In this document: piece after piece, positions 9,745 through 21,541 of the stretch
Layout of the letters: each line of letters begins with the position of its first letter
How positions within the stretch are numbered: the first letter of the stretch is position 1
NCBI GenBank assembly: GCA_013368375.1
Contig: JAACJP010000003.1
Coordinates: forward strand, 1,550,001 to 1,614,000
Length of the DNA: 64,000 bases
Direction of reading: 5' to 3'
Source of the DNA: Tricholomella constricta
Taxonomy: Eukaryota > Basidiomycota > Agaricomycetes > Agaricales > Lyophyllaceae
Notes under the pieces: model-generated
Told to the model about the DNA's origin: nothing
Seen by the model: only the letters and a program-made list of their open reading frames with translations
Database searches by the model: none
Translations under genes and position numbers: made by a program

Positions 9745-11691
9745 GACAATCAAATATATATTGATCCACATATTCACTCGTTGCGACATGTATCGTCCAA
9801 ACATGCCGTGTCATCCGTTCTCACACACCTAATCTATTTCCGGGTCTTCAGAGCTTCTAACGATCGTCGCATTCCTGATTTTGACTCTTGCTTTCACGGA
9901 TGGTGGCACTCCGGATAAGCTGTACGGTCATGACAAGGCCTCGGATTTATAATCGCAGAGCAAGCCGACACTACTCAATGCAGTCAGCACTCGCCGAGAC
10001 AGGCGCAAATGCCGCTCCACTTATCCATCTCAGGCCGCTGTGTATTCGGCTCCCTCATGTTCTTTGATCCCGCCAATGACATGGCACTTGAGGTCCATAC
10101 TCGTGTGTAATCCAACAGTATTCCTATGTCCCGACCCCAAATAAAAAGGGCCCCCAACGTTATTGCTGTAAAAGCGCTCAATATATAATTTGAATGCACC
10201 ACTTTTTTCCTTCGGAGTTTAGTCCTGCGAAGAATCCTCATGTGCATTCGACATGGAAACTTATTTTTGTCCACACGCATACGACAGCTTTATTCAGGCT
10301 CCCACGATTCCGCGCTCGGCCACGACCTTCGGAGTCGCTCCAAGGTTTTCACAACATCAGCCCGGGCCCCACCCAGAGTGGTACACATCCCTGACCGTGC
10401 GTCGTGGGCCGATCACTACCGGCCCCACGTACTCGTGTCCTCCTAGCGATTGGGCGACACCTCGCATCTGTTTGACATTGGCTCATCACCACGCTCTGAT
10501 GCTCATTTGGATGGTTGCCATGGCTGATGGGCCCTCCTCCCTAGCTGCACTGCATGGCCTGGCCCTTGGACTATGTACAAGCGGGTCCTTTCGCCGGAGT
10601 TCCCCGGCCACGGTCCACAGCTGCGGCATGTTTATGTCGAATCCGCGCCTTCGAAGCTGTAAGTAGCGCCTTTGCAATCGCACTGGAATACTACAGCTCC
10701 GGATCCCTTCGCCACACACGGTCCCCCGCGTCCAAAGCGATTCCCATTGAATACCCTCATATAATACTCTGTTCAGCCCGGGGTCCTCGCCCAGCATGCA
10801 CAACTCGGAAGCCATGTTTTCGTCTCATAGGCAAGTATAAATGGCACTTCAATGACATTCTTTTATAGAAACTCTCGGCGGAGAGATCAGCTCAAGGCCG
10901 GGAATCGTGATTCGGAGCCACATCTAATTTGTGTACCATCGACGCTCGAACATGAAGCACACGGTGATCAACGCACCTGACCGCCCAAATTTCAAATTAC
11001 CCGGAATGAGAATTAGGACGCCCCAGCAAGCAGCTGGCCCCCGCGAACTTGTGCCTGTCAATGACGTTTTGTCCCCGAGTTCTTTTTAACACACATATGG
11101 AAGGGGCTTCCTTCGAGGCCTTCCCACACCCGACCGCGACTTGCCCAGGGAAACTTAAAAACTTCGAAATGGTACCTGTGGACCAAGCCTGAGGGAATGC
11201 GCCGCTCCCCAGCAGCTCCTGCGAGTTCTGGTGGAGATTTCTATCATAATGTCAGCAGCACATCCAGGGCCCAGGCACATGATTTACTTCACGAGCAAAC
11301 TGGAGTAAGCATTAGTCTCCCCCCAATGTATTGGTTGTTGACGTTGTGAGCGGCCAGTGGCGCACTGGGATCCTTTCTCAACGCCTAACCTTGAATTTTC
11401 TTACCAAGTAAGCTCTGGGATGCCCCGCCAAAGAGTTAGAACGGCATAAAAATATTCAAGTCCTTGTTCCTCCGAGTCCAGCTGATACGAGTACACTGTG
11501 ATACTGTTCCTCCAATAATGAAGCGCCGATTAGATAACATACGAATGTGTGGTAAATCCATCCTGCAATAAAGATACCCCCCTCCCCATCCCCCTTGAAG
11601 ATACTTCTTACATCGCATTCCTTTTCACCTCGCGGCCTCAAAACCAAAACCACCAAACACCGTCTCCAGAGAAAAAAGAAAGAGTCACACC
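9745..11691. other. Long intergenic region, no supported gene
   Basis: Nearly 2 kb. Open frames such as 10253-10666 (+) and 10486-10815 (-) overlap each other and have no motif I recognise. A splice-like pattern exists near 10661-10710 (GTAAGT then CTACAG), so a decayed gene or non-coding transcript is possible but not demonstrated. Confidence 0.4.
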
Positions 11692-13279
11692 TCAAGGCCA
11701 CCCCGCAGACGACCTCGACGGCAGCCTCCCCAAATCATTGCTGGGCTCCCCCTCCATCTCACTCACGCTATTCGTCTTGTACATCGTCAGCGGCGCATTC
11801 GTGCTCATACTCGCGCTCGGACGCGACACGCGCGGAGTGTAGTCGACCGGATGCCCGAAGAGCACGGAGTTGGGGCGCGTGGTGAGGAGGAGCACGACGT
11901 TCGCGGCGCCGCTGAGGCCGTAGATGCCGATGACGAGCATGACGGGCGCAGCGCCGATCGTGTTTACGCCGTCTCCGCGTTCTTGCACGAAACCGATCCA
12001 GCGCACGATGCTCAGAGGCATGATCAGCACGGAGTACACGATGGGGTACCTAGCGGCGGGTGGGCGGGAATCGCGAGCATTAGTTGGGAATGATGCCTAG
12101 ATGGAAGGATGGACGTACGCGAGCATGACGAGAGATTGCATACGTGTGGTTTGATGCGCGTCGAATTTAGACGCGCGGTGGATCGAAAATTTCCACCAGG
12201 AGTACTCGTCGAGGGTGATGTTGCCGCGGCTCCAGAAGAAGAGCAGTGTGTACGCGAAGGAGGAGAAAGCGAGAGTGATCCAGAACCAAACGTATTCACC
12301 CCAGATTCGCCATTGCAAATACTCATTACCGATCCAGCACCAATACTATGGAAGGTTGCGACATATGCTTAACCGGACGGACATAAGACCGACAGTGGTG
12401 TATGTGACATACCGGCGTCGGGGATTGGTATAGTTTGCTCTTATCTGCGTGTATCGCATTCCCGAGAACGATCATCAGGAAGACGAAGGACCACACGAGG
12501 CCAATGATAATTTTAGCGACCCGGACCGATTTCTGGCCCATGCCTATTCGCCACCAGACGCCAATGAACGTGTAGATGGCAATCAGCTATGACGTTCAGC
12601 CGTAAGTGTATGTTTGATGAACAAGATGAATTCAGGGCGCTTTACGAGAGTTGTTATCGCGACTCCTGTCTCGCCCAACTGTTGAATGACGCCTGTGGAG
12701 AGTTTAGCAAACGCATGGGGAGATTTAGAAACGCCGGTCGTTTACCTTGCGCAGTGCAGAAATTGCCGATCTCGACTTTGCCTTCATGGATCCACTTGAT
12801 GTCCATTACAGCACCGAGCGCTTGGATAAAATCGGCAATGAAAAGGGACAACTGCAGGGCGTGCAACGTTTGATAAACGAGGTGAACATATATGTCAAAG
12901 CGACAAGGACTTGCCATAAAAATATCCATAGGCTCCTGCACGATGCTAATTTTTCCATCAGGGGTATGTCGGATATGTTGAATTACATTGCGCTAAGCAG
13001 TGTCGAGTTAGCTAGCGAAATAAGGAGACGTGCAACAATAAATTTACAGCGATAATGAAGAAGACGTAGCAGACTGCGAACAAAGAAACGAGGCCGATTT
13101 CTGTGACGACCTGTTGGCGCAATAAGCTTCTAATCCATGAGGAAGAACGTCGACAATCGCACCGTGAGTCCTATGCTCTCAGTTCGGGTCAAGCAATGAA
13201 TGGAAGCATCGCCGCTGAGCATGCGGCTGTACTGCTCAGCAGTGCAAATGATCCCTGGTGGGACGGCGATGTCGCCCAT
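11692..13279 (-). CDS. Seven-transmembrane receptor, Git3/cAMP-receptor-like class
   Basis: Seven exons: 13279-13163, 13110-13048, 12935-12746, 12692-12646, 12586-12413, 12345-12119, 12049-11692; 1176 nt, 391 aa, all phases close. Hydrophobic segments: EIGLVSLFAVCYVFFIIA (TM1), LSLFIADFIQALGAV (TM2), a segment after the CTAQG motif (TM3), KIIIGLVWSFVFLMIVLGNAI (TM4), VWFWITLAFSSFAYTLLFF (TM5), IVYSVLIMPLSIVRWIGF (TM6) and a final helix with VMLVIGIYGLSGAANVVLLL (TM7). The loop NFCTAQGVIQQLGETGVA and the WCWIG motif are typical of fungal nutrient/cAMP-type GPCRs that act through a G-alpha and adenylate cyclase. The tail is Ser/Thr-rich. It is not a STE3 pheromone receptor: the conserved STE3 helices are absent. 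The junction between exons 2 and 3 is the least certain. Ligand unknown. Confidence 0.82.
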
Positions 13280-15009
13280 GGCGCCGGTAAAGGAAGTCAC
13301 CCAGATCTACTGTGGCTGAGAAATCTGGGGCAGTGGATCGCAAGCACGACGCGATCGTGTTCACTGAGTATTTGCACTCGCTGGAGGCTTTCTTGAGCAG
13401 TCAAAGAGCGGTTGGAATCGGCATACGTTTGACGTTGGTCGTCAGCGCCTGAAATTACATATCAGTGGACCATGGAGCACACATGTGTGCAGGACAGGAA
13501 CTCAGGCACCGGAACACCACGTGAAGGAAATATTCGCCATATATATTATAAAGCTGTAGATCAACTGTAGATCATGCTCCGGCGACTTATCAAATCCGTG
13601 GCTGAATTTTTGAATGTCGAGGGGATGTAAGTGATAGAGAGTCGGATTTGCAGAGCGCGCCGTCGTTGCCAGTTGGGCTTCAAGCGCGAAATGCATGACT
13701 GTCGTTGAGCTAACGAAGTTGGCTTGAGGAGTCTCCAGTGGTTACGTAAGGAATTATGTGGAGAAACTATTTTTGCGGCATGATGGTGGCATGACCGGCT
13801 CTTCAATTCAATCAACCATCTTTTCCTCAAGGCCCAACACATTCTAATATCCAATCATCTTGCAGTAGATGCAATATACCTGTTTTCTTCTCTGGTGTTG
13901 GCAACCTCACTCAGGAACTCAAACTTACTATCATTTGGCTGATATCCTCCATGGCTCCTGAGACGGCCAATTTCTATTTGTTCCCCGTCACCTCACGCGG
14001 TGAGCGTTGAAAATCAGAATGGATCTATTGATTGTAGGTATGTAGCTGTAATTGAGCTGTTACAGCTGATGGTGATAAGATGCACTTTGGCTCTCCGCTA
14101 TTCAATTTCAGCAGAGCCATCAATTCAGACCCTCCGCTCCTCCCGGGTCAAAGGCCTCTTCAAGCCCAAAGTGCCATGTCGCATCACATTCTTGTAAGCC
14201 TCGATGCTACAGACCTCAATTAACGACACGTCGCCTTAGGCCCGTCCAATCATCATTCCCAACCACAAATTGGTGACTCTTCGTCAAACTTCTTGCATTC
14301 TGATAAGGAGTCTTCATGGCTCTCAACTGGTTGCACGTCTTGACGTGATTCGTCGTTGAGAAACGAGGTCTGACTCTGCCACCTCGCCTAGTTGTCTTAA
14401 CAAGGTGTTCTTGTGCCGTTTTTGGATTCAAGAGGTATATCTACGATTTTGTATCTCTAGATACTCGCAGCGGCCAAGCTGCGTATCCTAGCCTAGTCAT
14501 CTGACGGGTGTCTACAACTCTACTCGCCCTTGTGCTCGGATCTGAAAGGACATGCACAATTCTTCGGTTCGACATCTTTCTCGTGATGGGTTACTGAACT
14601 CGGGTACTGGCCTGCGCATTGTGCGTATTGACGGCTAAACACCTCTAAACTCGTCTCTGCAGTGTCTGCACGCCCACCGAATCCTCGCTGAGACGGAGTA
14701 GTGAGATTTCAGTGCCTTTTTCGCGTGATTTTTACTCGACTGTCTCGAGCCTGGAGCCCTCTCGCCGCGGTAATGGTGTGTTCGAGGATCCGTGAATTTC
14801 TCAGGGCCATGATCGCTTACAACTTGAAACTGTAGACCCTGGCCTAGTTATCCTTCTCCGGTGGCAGCAAGACTGCAGACGAAGGCCTCTGAACAGCCTG
14901 CTCAGCATCCCTGTCGCGGCTTTTTTCGGTCGGATGATTGAACTGAAAGTCAGGAAGTTGGTATTTTCAGACATCCGAGGATTCCCATCTGCACCTTCGC
15001 ACTGACACC
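13280..15009. other. Intergenic region, no supported gene
   Basis: Upstream of the receptor gene and upstream of the secreted Cys-rich candidate. Short open frames only; nothing recognisable on either strand. Confidence 0.5.
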
Positions 15010-15810
15010 ATGCCCCCCCGTGCGATCGCCTTCGTCGTCATCGCTCTCTCCAGCATTGTGACCGCACAGGTGACCCCTAGCTGCTATGGCTGTCCTAGTA
15101 TCGGAGAGTTCAACAAGGGCTGGTTTTCCTCCGATGTAACGCACGAAACTCGTTTTGCGTATAGGTCGGATGTAAGAGGCACCTAGATGGCCTGCACGTG
15201 TGTAAATTTCTTTTTTTCTGAAGGCCTGTCTGATTGGCTGGTATTTGTTCTCATAGATACCTGGGAAGCAGATCTGAGCAAGTACCACGGCGAAGAGGCA
15301 AATTGTGTTTGTCGCATCTATGCAAATCACCCTGCTGACGGTCTTCCTCCTTAGTTGGATAGACCAATGGTGGGGAGTTCGAAAGTTCGTAACGCGGAGG
15401 CTCCTCTCATCGGCCGCTGTAATTACTCTGCATGTGCTCATTCAACTCAACAAGAGTGATGGCTTACGCCTCGCACCTTGCCATTCAGGAGGATGGCGAT
15501 TCGTTAACGACGGGAAAGTGGAGCAGCGAGTGCCCAGCCAAGGCGCCGAGAGACATGGAATGCGCTCGCGAGTATGACAAGGGATCCTACTTCCGGACAT
15601 GTGAGCACGCGGCTTGCGCATACGAGACGGAGACGTGCTACGGATGCCCGAGGCTCAAGAGCGACTTTGTGGAGGTGTCTACACAGAACGGCGGACTCGA
15701 GTGCGGGTGAGTAGTTGCGGTCCTCTGTGACTACCTGTTGCTGAACTGGATATACCGCAGTTACTCAACTGGTGGAAAGATCACCAACACGTGCAGTTAC
15801 AACGTACGCA
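15010..15810 (+). pseudogene. Secreted cysteine-rich protein, probably broken
   Basis: ATG at 15010 opens a good signal peptide (MPPRAIAFVVIALSSIVTAQ) and then a Cys-containing segment (SCYGCPSIGEF). Further coding-like segments follow in the same direction: one with NCVCRIYANHPADG (around 15270-15350), one with GRCNYSACAH (15360-15460), one rich in Cys with CAREYDKGSYFRTCEHAAC (15500-15710) and a short exon with ITNTCSYN (15762-15804). The last two join cleanly through a GTGAGT..CGCAG intron at 15707-15761. The earlier pieces do not join in phase: a TAG at about 15352 interrupts one frame, and I find no standard introns that fix it. So either the gene is decayed or my model is wrong. Cys motifs CxYxxCAxxT recur, suggesting internal repeats. 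Function unknown. Confidence 0.4.
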
Positions 15811-15849
15811 TCCCTTTATGTTATACTTACTGGCAATGTACTGACATAG

Positions 15850-16428
15850 GCACGTAGGCGACGGACGGACGTCTCGTTCGCAGCACGTCAAAATCCCCTC
15901 GCTGCCCAAGTTCCACAACGAAAGCTTCCGCATGCGCTCGAGCGCAACAGTCAAAGGAGGCGGTGGCCAAGGAGGCTGCTTTCCTCAAAGAGAATTTCAC
16001 AGACAAGGGCCTGTACGCTCAGCCTTGCGAGGAATACTTGACGGAAAAGTACCGGAAGCCTGACACTTTGACTTTCCACCTAGTCTCCTCAGATCATTCA
16101 AAATTCTTGGGGCGGAGAAGTTGAAGGGTGTTGTGGGGCATTTTGTAAAAGACCTTAGAGGGGTGAATGAGTGAATGAGGTGAATCTCAGTTCGCTTGCG
16201 ATGCAGAAAACAGAGTATGGATACTTTTACGTGGCCACGGATATGCAGAAACAGGAGGAGGCAAGGAGGAGAAAGGAGGAGCTAAGGAAGTGCCTGAAGG
16301 AGGTATATGAGCGGCATCATGGTTCGGAGGCAGCTGCCACGTACGCGGGACCGAGTGACGAGGAGTTGGAGGCAGCGGCCAAATTCAGGAGTCCCTGTGA
16401 AGGACTTCTAATGTCGGTAGCTCCGTAA
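15850..16428 (+). other. Coding-like fragments of unknown protein
   Basis: Two stretches look protein-coding by composition: about 15948-16125 (charged, helical, with NFTDKGLYAQPCEEYLTEKY) and 16171-16428 (coiled-coil-like, EEARRRKEELRKCLKEVYE, then AGPSDEELEAAAKF). They are in different frames separated by stops. They could be the 3' part of the broken gene upstream or a separate decayed gene. I do not recognise the family. Confidence 0.3.
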
Positions 16429-17323
16429 AGTGCACTCACTAAGTATAGACACAGGTATGGTGCCCGTGACCCGTCGATGATTGCACTATATACTACTTAG
16501 TACTAGCCTGCGGGGACTTTAGTTCGTATGCTCAGCCAACTTCGAGTCAGTAGTATCTCTACAAAGTGGCCTCAGTCACAATTGACCTGAAACAATTGTA
16601 TATCGACATGGTTGCGAACGCTCAGCTCGAGACTCGTCTCAGGGCAGGCATATATCTATCATAAACCAAAAAAAATAGGTTTTGGATGGGGAGATATGGA
16701 GGAGCGAAAAGTTAATCTTATCGTGATGGATTCAATGTGACATCAATTCTACTCTACCCAACCGAGCACCTGCCGAGCCCTACTGGTAGCTAATCAGGTT
16801 AAAACCTTCAACCAGGTATTGTGACTCTATCTCCTGTACTCCTAGACTTACAGACGAAGACAAATCATGGGACTCGGAGTCCTCGCCCACCACGGGCACA
16901 TCCACGTGCCGGATGCGGTAATCAGCTCTTCATTGCTTGATTAAATCAAGCAATGAAGAGCTGGACACATGGTGATGCATCGATGATAGGTGCTAGCCGG
17001 CCACAGGCATTCGAGCACTTGTCTTGCGACCAGGACATGCATGTTTGAAGCCGTACACAGCAGGTGAGCATCATTCTTGGCATTCAATATTTGGATTCCC
17101 GATCGTCATTCTTGTTATAACCAATCGGGTCCTCGACGGAATTCAATTTACTACCCTTCCTCTCCTTACTATCCATCGGTAGGCGCCGGCCCCGTTCTTG
17201 TCGCAGGCAACGTGCTCACTAAGCGTGTCTACGGCGGTCGTTCGCCGCAGTGTCTGGCATATATACCCATCTTTCTTAATCCTATAGACCTCGGTCCGAT
17301 TCAATCCCTCGCGCCCACAAGCC
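16429..17323. other. Intergenic region upstream of glyoxal oxidase
   Basis: About 900 bp with no gene. Holds a perfect 41-bp palindrome at 16923-16963 and the presumptive promoter of the glyoxal oxidase gene. A TATA-like ATATATA lies at about 17260. Confidence 0.5.
16923..16963. repeat. Perfect inverted repeat, 20-bp arms, 1-nt centre
   Basis: Left arm 16923-16942 (CAGCTCTTCATTGCTTGATT), centre A at 16943, right arm 16944-16963 is the exact reverse complement. A match of this length by chance in 64 kb is very unlikely. It is isolated in the intergenic region, about 360 bp before the glyoxal oxidase ATG. Confidence 0.9.
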
Positions 17324-19831
17324 ATGGCCACACTTCTACACCTCCTCGCCGTGCCAATGCTGGCCGTCCTCACATTAGGTCAATCGACGACTACTATTCC
17401 CCCGCCGGGCCAGCCATTTCATCCCGGCGTTGCTGGCGAGTTCCAACTAATTGGCGATAGTCTCGTCAGCGCACAACAAGTGAGCGCGCGGTCTCTGTGT
17501 TCCCTGGCGTGTGCTTATGATTTTATCGCGTCCGAAGCTATTTCTCGGTACAGAAAAGAATGTGTATTTCGTGGACAAGGTCGAGAACAACCCGACGAGG
17601 ATCAACGGGCATCCTGCCTGGGCGTCTGGTGAGCTGCGCGTTTTGTTCCAGACGCCTTTACTGAATATTCTGCAGAATGGACTGTGGCCTCAGAATCGCA
17701 GAGGACCATGGACGCCAAGACGAACTCATTTTGCGCTGTGAGACGCGTCTCGCGACCCCTTTTGCAATATATCAAACTAACGCCTTGACAGGGCGGTAAT
17801 GTTATGGGCAACGGAACCTGGGTCAACATTGGCGGGAATCAGGCTGTCACTTATGGAGGTGAAGCCGCGCCCAGTCAGCATGGTGGAGGGCCGTATAACA
17901 ACCCTGATGGCCGAAGATCGTGGGTTCATATTTCTCCCTGAGGCTGCATCTTAATAATCCTGTTTCAAACTAGCATTCGGTTTGTCATTCCGAGAGAAGT
18001 TTGTGGTTCTCCTTCGATTGATAAATGACCCCCCAGATTGTTGAACCCGTGCGATGACGGAAACTGCGATTGGATCTTGTCGCCAGTGTCGTCCGCCCAG
18101 CGATGGTATCCTACGATGTCAGTATGCTGAAATTCATGGCTGATCGTACACGCTGACCTGTCATTTTGTAGCGAAACCTTGGAAGATGGAACGCTCATAA
18201 TTGTGATTGAAGTTTCTAATTTCTCTCCGAACTGCCGTGATGCTGATTTATAGCATAGCTCGGCGGTTGCAGAAACGGCGGATACGTTAACGATGCATAC
18301 CAAGACAACCCGACTTACGAGTTCTTCCCGCCCAAAGGCGATCCCATCCTCTCACCCGTCCTCCAACGCACACTCCCAGCGAACTTGTACCCCCTCACAT
18401 GGCTCCTCCCTTCTGGCAAGCTCCTTATCCAGTCGAATTGGGCGACAGTCCTCCTGGATTACCGCAAGAGGCGAGAGACGACGCTGGATGATATTCCAGA
18501 CGCCGTGCGCACTTACCCGGCGAGTGCAGGGACAATCATGATGCCGCTTACACCCGCAAACAACTGGACCGCGACGATCATGTTCTGCGGTGGGTCCGAT
18601 GTCCAACCGAGGCAGTGAGTATTTCCAGTTTACTATCCCATGACGCGTCAATTCAATATCCCGCTTGCGTGCCTTAGATGGCTGAACCCTAATTGGATTA
18701 TCCCCACATACCCTGCGTCGGCGTCGTGCGTCAAGCTGACGCCCGATGTATCGAAGTCGTATGTTCAGGACGATCCGCTCCCTGAGGGTCGCTCGATGGC
18801 CAATCTAATCTTCCTTCCCGATGGCAAGATTCTTTGCTTGAACGGCGCTAAACTGGGTACATGATCCTTTTCAAAGAAAAAAGAACGCGCTGATGTACTG
18901 GTCCTTTTAGGGACTGCTGGGTATGGTAACCAGTCGTGGGCCATTGGGATGTCATATGCAGACCAGCCAGTGCTAACGCCCGTGATGTATGACCCTGCTG
19001 CCCCTGCTGGTAAACGCTGGTCGAGAGGCGGACTGTCAGCGAGCAATATCCCGCGCATGTACCACTCCTCTGCCACGCTGCTTCCTGATGGTGCGTCCGA
19101 CTCATACGCCTAGCGTTGACGATTACTTGACATCTTGCAGGCTCGGTTTTCGTCTCTGGATCAAATCCAAACTCGGATTATAACGTCGGGCCAACCGTCG
19201 AGTATCCGACAGAATATCGCACGGAGAGGTTCTACCCCCCGTATTATAACAAGAGGCGTCCTCAGCCCGTCGGTCTTCTCCGTCAGTTGTCCTACGGTGG
19301 CCCATCATTCGACGTTACACTCGACGCGGATGACCTATTCGGTGACATTGAGAACGTCAAGAAAGCATCCATCGTGATCATTCGCCCAGGCTTTTCGACC
19401 CACTCCATGGTATGTCTCTCTCCAAGCCCATCCACTCCGCTCGCTAACTGAACCTTAATCTCATCCAGAACATGGGACAACGCTTCGTGCAGCTCGAATC
19501 CACGTACACCGGATTCAGGGACAATACCGCTGTCCTGCACGTCAGTCAACTGCCGCCAAACCCCGCAATCCTTGCTCCAGGACCCGCGTTCATATTCGTA
19601 GTCGTCAACGGGGTGCCCTCCGTCGGCGCACAAGTCATGGTCGGGTCTGGATCACTCGGAGCTCAGTCTGTCCAGCCCATCGGAGATCTCCCGGCGTCAA
19701 GCATGGAGCAGCCTAGCTCGGAGCTAGGCGCCGCCCAGTCCTCGCATAACGCCGCCTCCTCCCAGGTCCCGCAATGGCTTGCTGCGGCCGCGTGGGGTAT
19801 TCTTCTGGTTGTAATTTCGTATGCGTGGTAG
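17324..19831 (+). CDS. Glyoxal oxidase-type copper radical oxidase, GPI-anchored
   Basis: Eleven exons: 17324-17479, 17538-17628, 17676-17737, 17792-17919, 18037-18117, 18172-18202, 18259-18614, 18678-18856, 18911-19090, 19141-19409, 19469-19831; 1896 nt, 631 aa. It oxidises small aldehydes such as glyoxal or methylglyoxal to acids with H2O2 release, feeding peroxidases in wood decay. Signal peptide at 1 to about 20. All residues of the copper radical site are in place by comparison with the characterised Phanerochaete enzyme: Cys102 (NSFCAGG) and Tyr170 (RWYPT) for the Cys-Tyr cofactor, Tyr412-His413 (MYHSS) and His509 (STHSM). Kelch-like repeats such as TLIILGGCRNGGYVN and MFCGGSD are visible. 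The C-terminus is Ser-rich and ends in a hydrophobic stretch (LAAAAWGILLVVISYAW), a GPI signal, so the enzyme is probably on the cell surface. Confidence 0.95.
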
Positions 19832-20210
19832 TACCCCTACCTATGATGTTGTTGACGTATGTACCTGGTGGTTGTTCTCGCAAGTTATGCGGATATACTT
19901 ACCTCCAGTCACGGACTTTTGCGTTACACCTTCCGGGGTTTGTGTACCCACTTCCACTCCTTTTGTTTCATACTTGACTGTGGACCCTTGGGCCGGTTAC
20001 GTTGTATGTAGTTTACATCCTACAGGGTGCACTTTCGGTATAGTAGGTATACACAGTCGGACACTCAGTGCAGCTCGAACTTGAATTTTGACTCAGGCGT
20101 GCCGCGTGACTTGTCCAGGATCGATCAAATTGATCGGTTCGCGGGTTGTCGAGCGCTTCGACACAGAAAAAGACCGACCAAAGCAACGTGCGTGCGCTCG
20201 AATACCATCG
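19832..20210. other. Intergenic region between glyoxal oxidase and kinase-like gene
   Basis: 379 bp; contains glyoxal oxidase 3' flank and the promoter of the next gene. Nothing else seen. Confidence 0.5.
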
Positions 20211-21541
20211 ATGCCTCCGCCGCAGAACACCGTCGAGATTGGCCGCCCCGCTTTCAATAGGGACTTCACCAATGCTGTACTGACGCCCACCGAATCGAGG
20301 ACGCCGACGGTGACCACGCCTGCGCCGCGCGTGCAGAGCGCGACCATGCATGTGAAGCGTGTTACGCTGACATCGAAGAAGAACTGGTGGATGGGTGAGC
20401 GATTCCTCTACTGCATCCTGTGCAATTCTCATTGAGTGGCGTGCGATGGACAGTCGAGATGGACGATGAGGAGGACAAGAACAATTCATTGAACTCGTTC
20501 TCGTCTTCCGATGAGACTGCTGTGGATTCTGTGTATAACTACATGCACGGCGCGGACGAGCAGCATAGCATCGACCATGCCCGCTCGGAATCTCCGCCAC
20601 CGTCGCCCATCTACAAGCCACCCCGCCATCCAACGTCAATCTTCTCCTTTCCCACCCCGACCGCGTACAGCGCCCCACCTAACCCCACTGCAAGCATGAC
20701 GCCGTATGCACGCGGGTCCGCGTCCGAGCTCTTCAAGTGCGTCGTGAAGAAGCCTGACGTCGTGCAGCTTGAGATCAACGGTGAGATGCTTTCGAATGCC
20801 TCAGACGTGACCGTGCAGTTTCTTGCCGAACTCCGCGTGTACACCACCCTCGCGCGGCACCGCAACATCTGCGCCTTCCTCGGGTCCCTCGAGAACGTCG
20901 GCATGGTCCTCGAGTACCTTAACGGCCGCACCCTTTATGATGTCGTCATCGCGCGCCCACCACTCTCCGAAAAGCAGAAGATTGACTACCACAACCAGCT
21001 CCTCGACGGCCTCACCCACCTCCACTCCTACCGCCTCTCCCACGGCGATCTCTCGCTGCTAAACGTCCAGGTTACCGTGCCAGGCGACACCATCAAGCTG
21101 CTTGACTTTGGGCGGTCGGTCTCCGCAGACTCGACGTACCGCGCGCCCGAGGACGAGCCGCTCGACCCCTTCGACCAGCTCCACCGTAAGGCGTCGGCGC
21201 CCCCCGCACATGTCAAGCTCCCCGCGCCCAAGTTTGAGCAGATCCACCCTGGCACGAGGCCATTCTCCGCGCCGGAGATTCTGCGCGGGGAGTGCCAGGA
21301 CGCGCGCCTGGCGGACGCGTATAGCTTTGGGATGATACTGGTGTGTCTGGACCGCTGTGAGTGCGTGGATGTGAAGCCGTGGGACCAGAAGAAGGATCTC
21401 CTGCCGAAGGACTTGTTTGAGGGGTGTGTACTGTTCGAAGAACGGGCGAGGGAGTATTTGAGGAAGTGCACGGAGGGCAGGAGGAGGCTGATGAAGGAGG
21501 ATATGATTGATGTGGGCCATTCGAAGATGGACACCAGCTAA
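20211..21541 (+). CDS. Protein-kinase-domain protein, 423 aa
   Basis: Two exons: 20211-20394 and 20454-21541; 1272 nt. N-terminal 140 residues are acidic then Pro/Ser-rich and disordered. The kinase fold spans about 150-385: a loose glycine loop (RGSASELFKCVVKK, candidate beta-3 Lys160), candidate helix-C Glu187 (FLAELRV), hinge MVLEYLNG, catalytic loop HGDLSLLN (His258, Asp260, Asn265), DFG at 279-281 and APE at 334-336. So the catalytic residues are present, although HGD replaces the usual HRD arginine and the activation segment is long (about 50 residues). HGD-type loops occur in several atypical fungal kinases. Substrate unknown. I see no transmembrane segment. Start at 20211 is preferred because its phase matches exon 2; upstream ATGs give only a short unrelated extension. 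Confidence 0.78.

Noticed and set aside
11692..13279. STE3-type mating pheromone receptor next to the pheromone-like genes
   Set aside because: It is a seven-helix receptor, but its loops (CTAQG, WCWIG) and helix pattern fit the Git3/cAMP-receptor-like class and not STE3.
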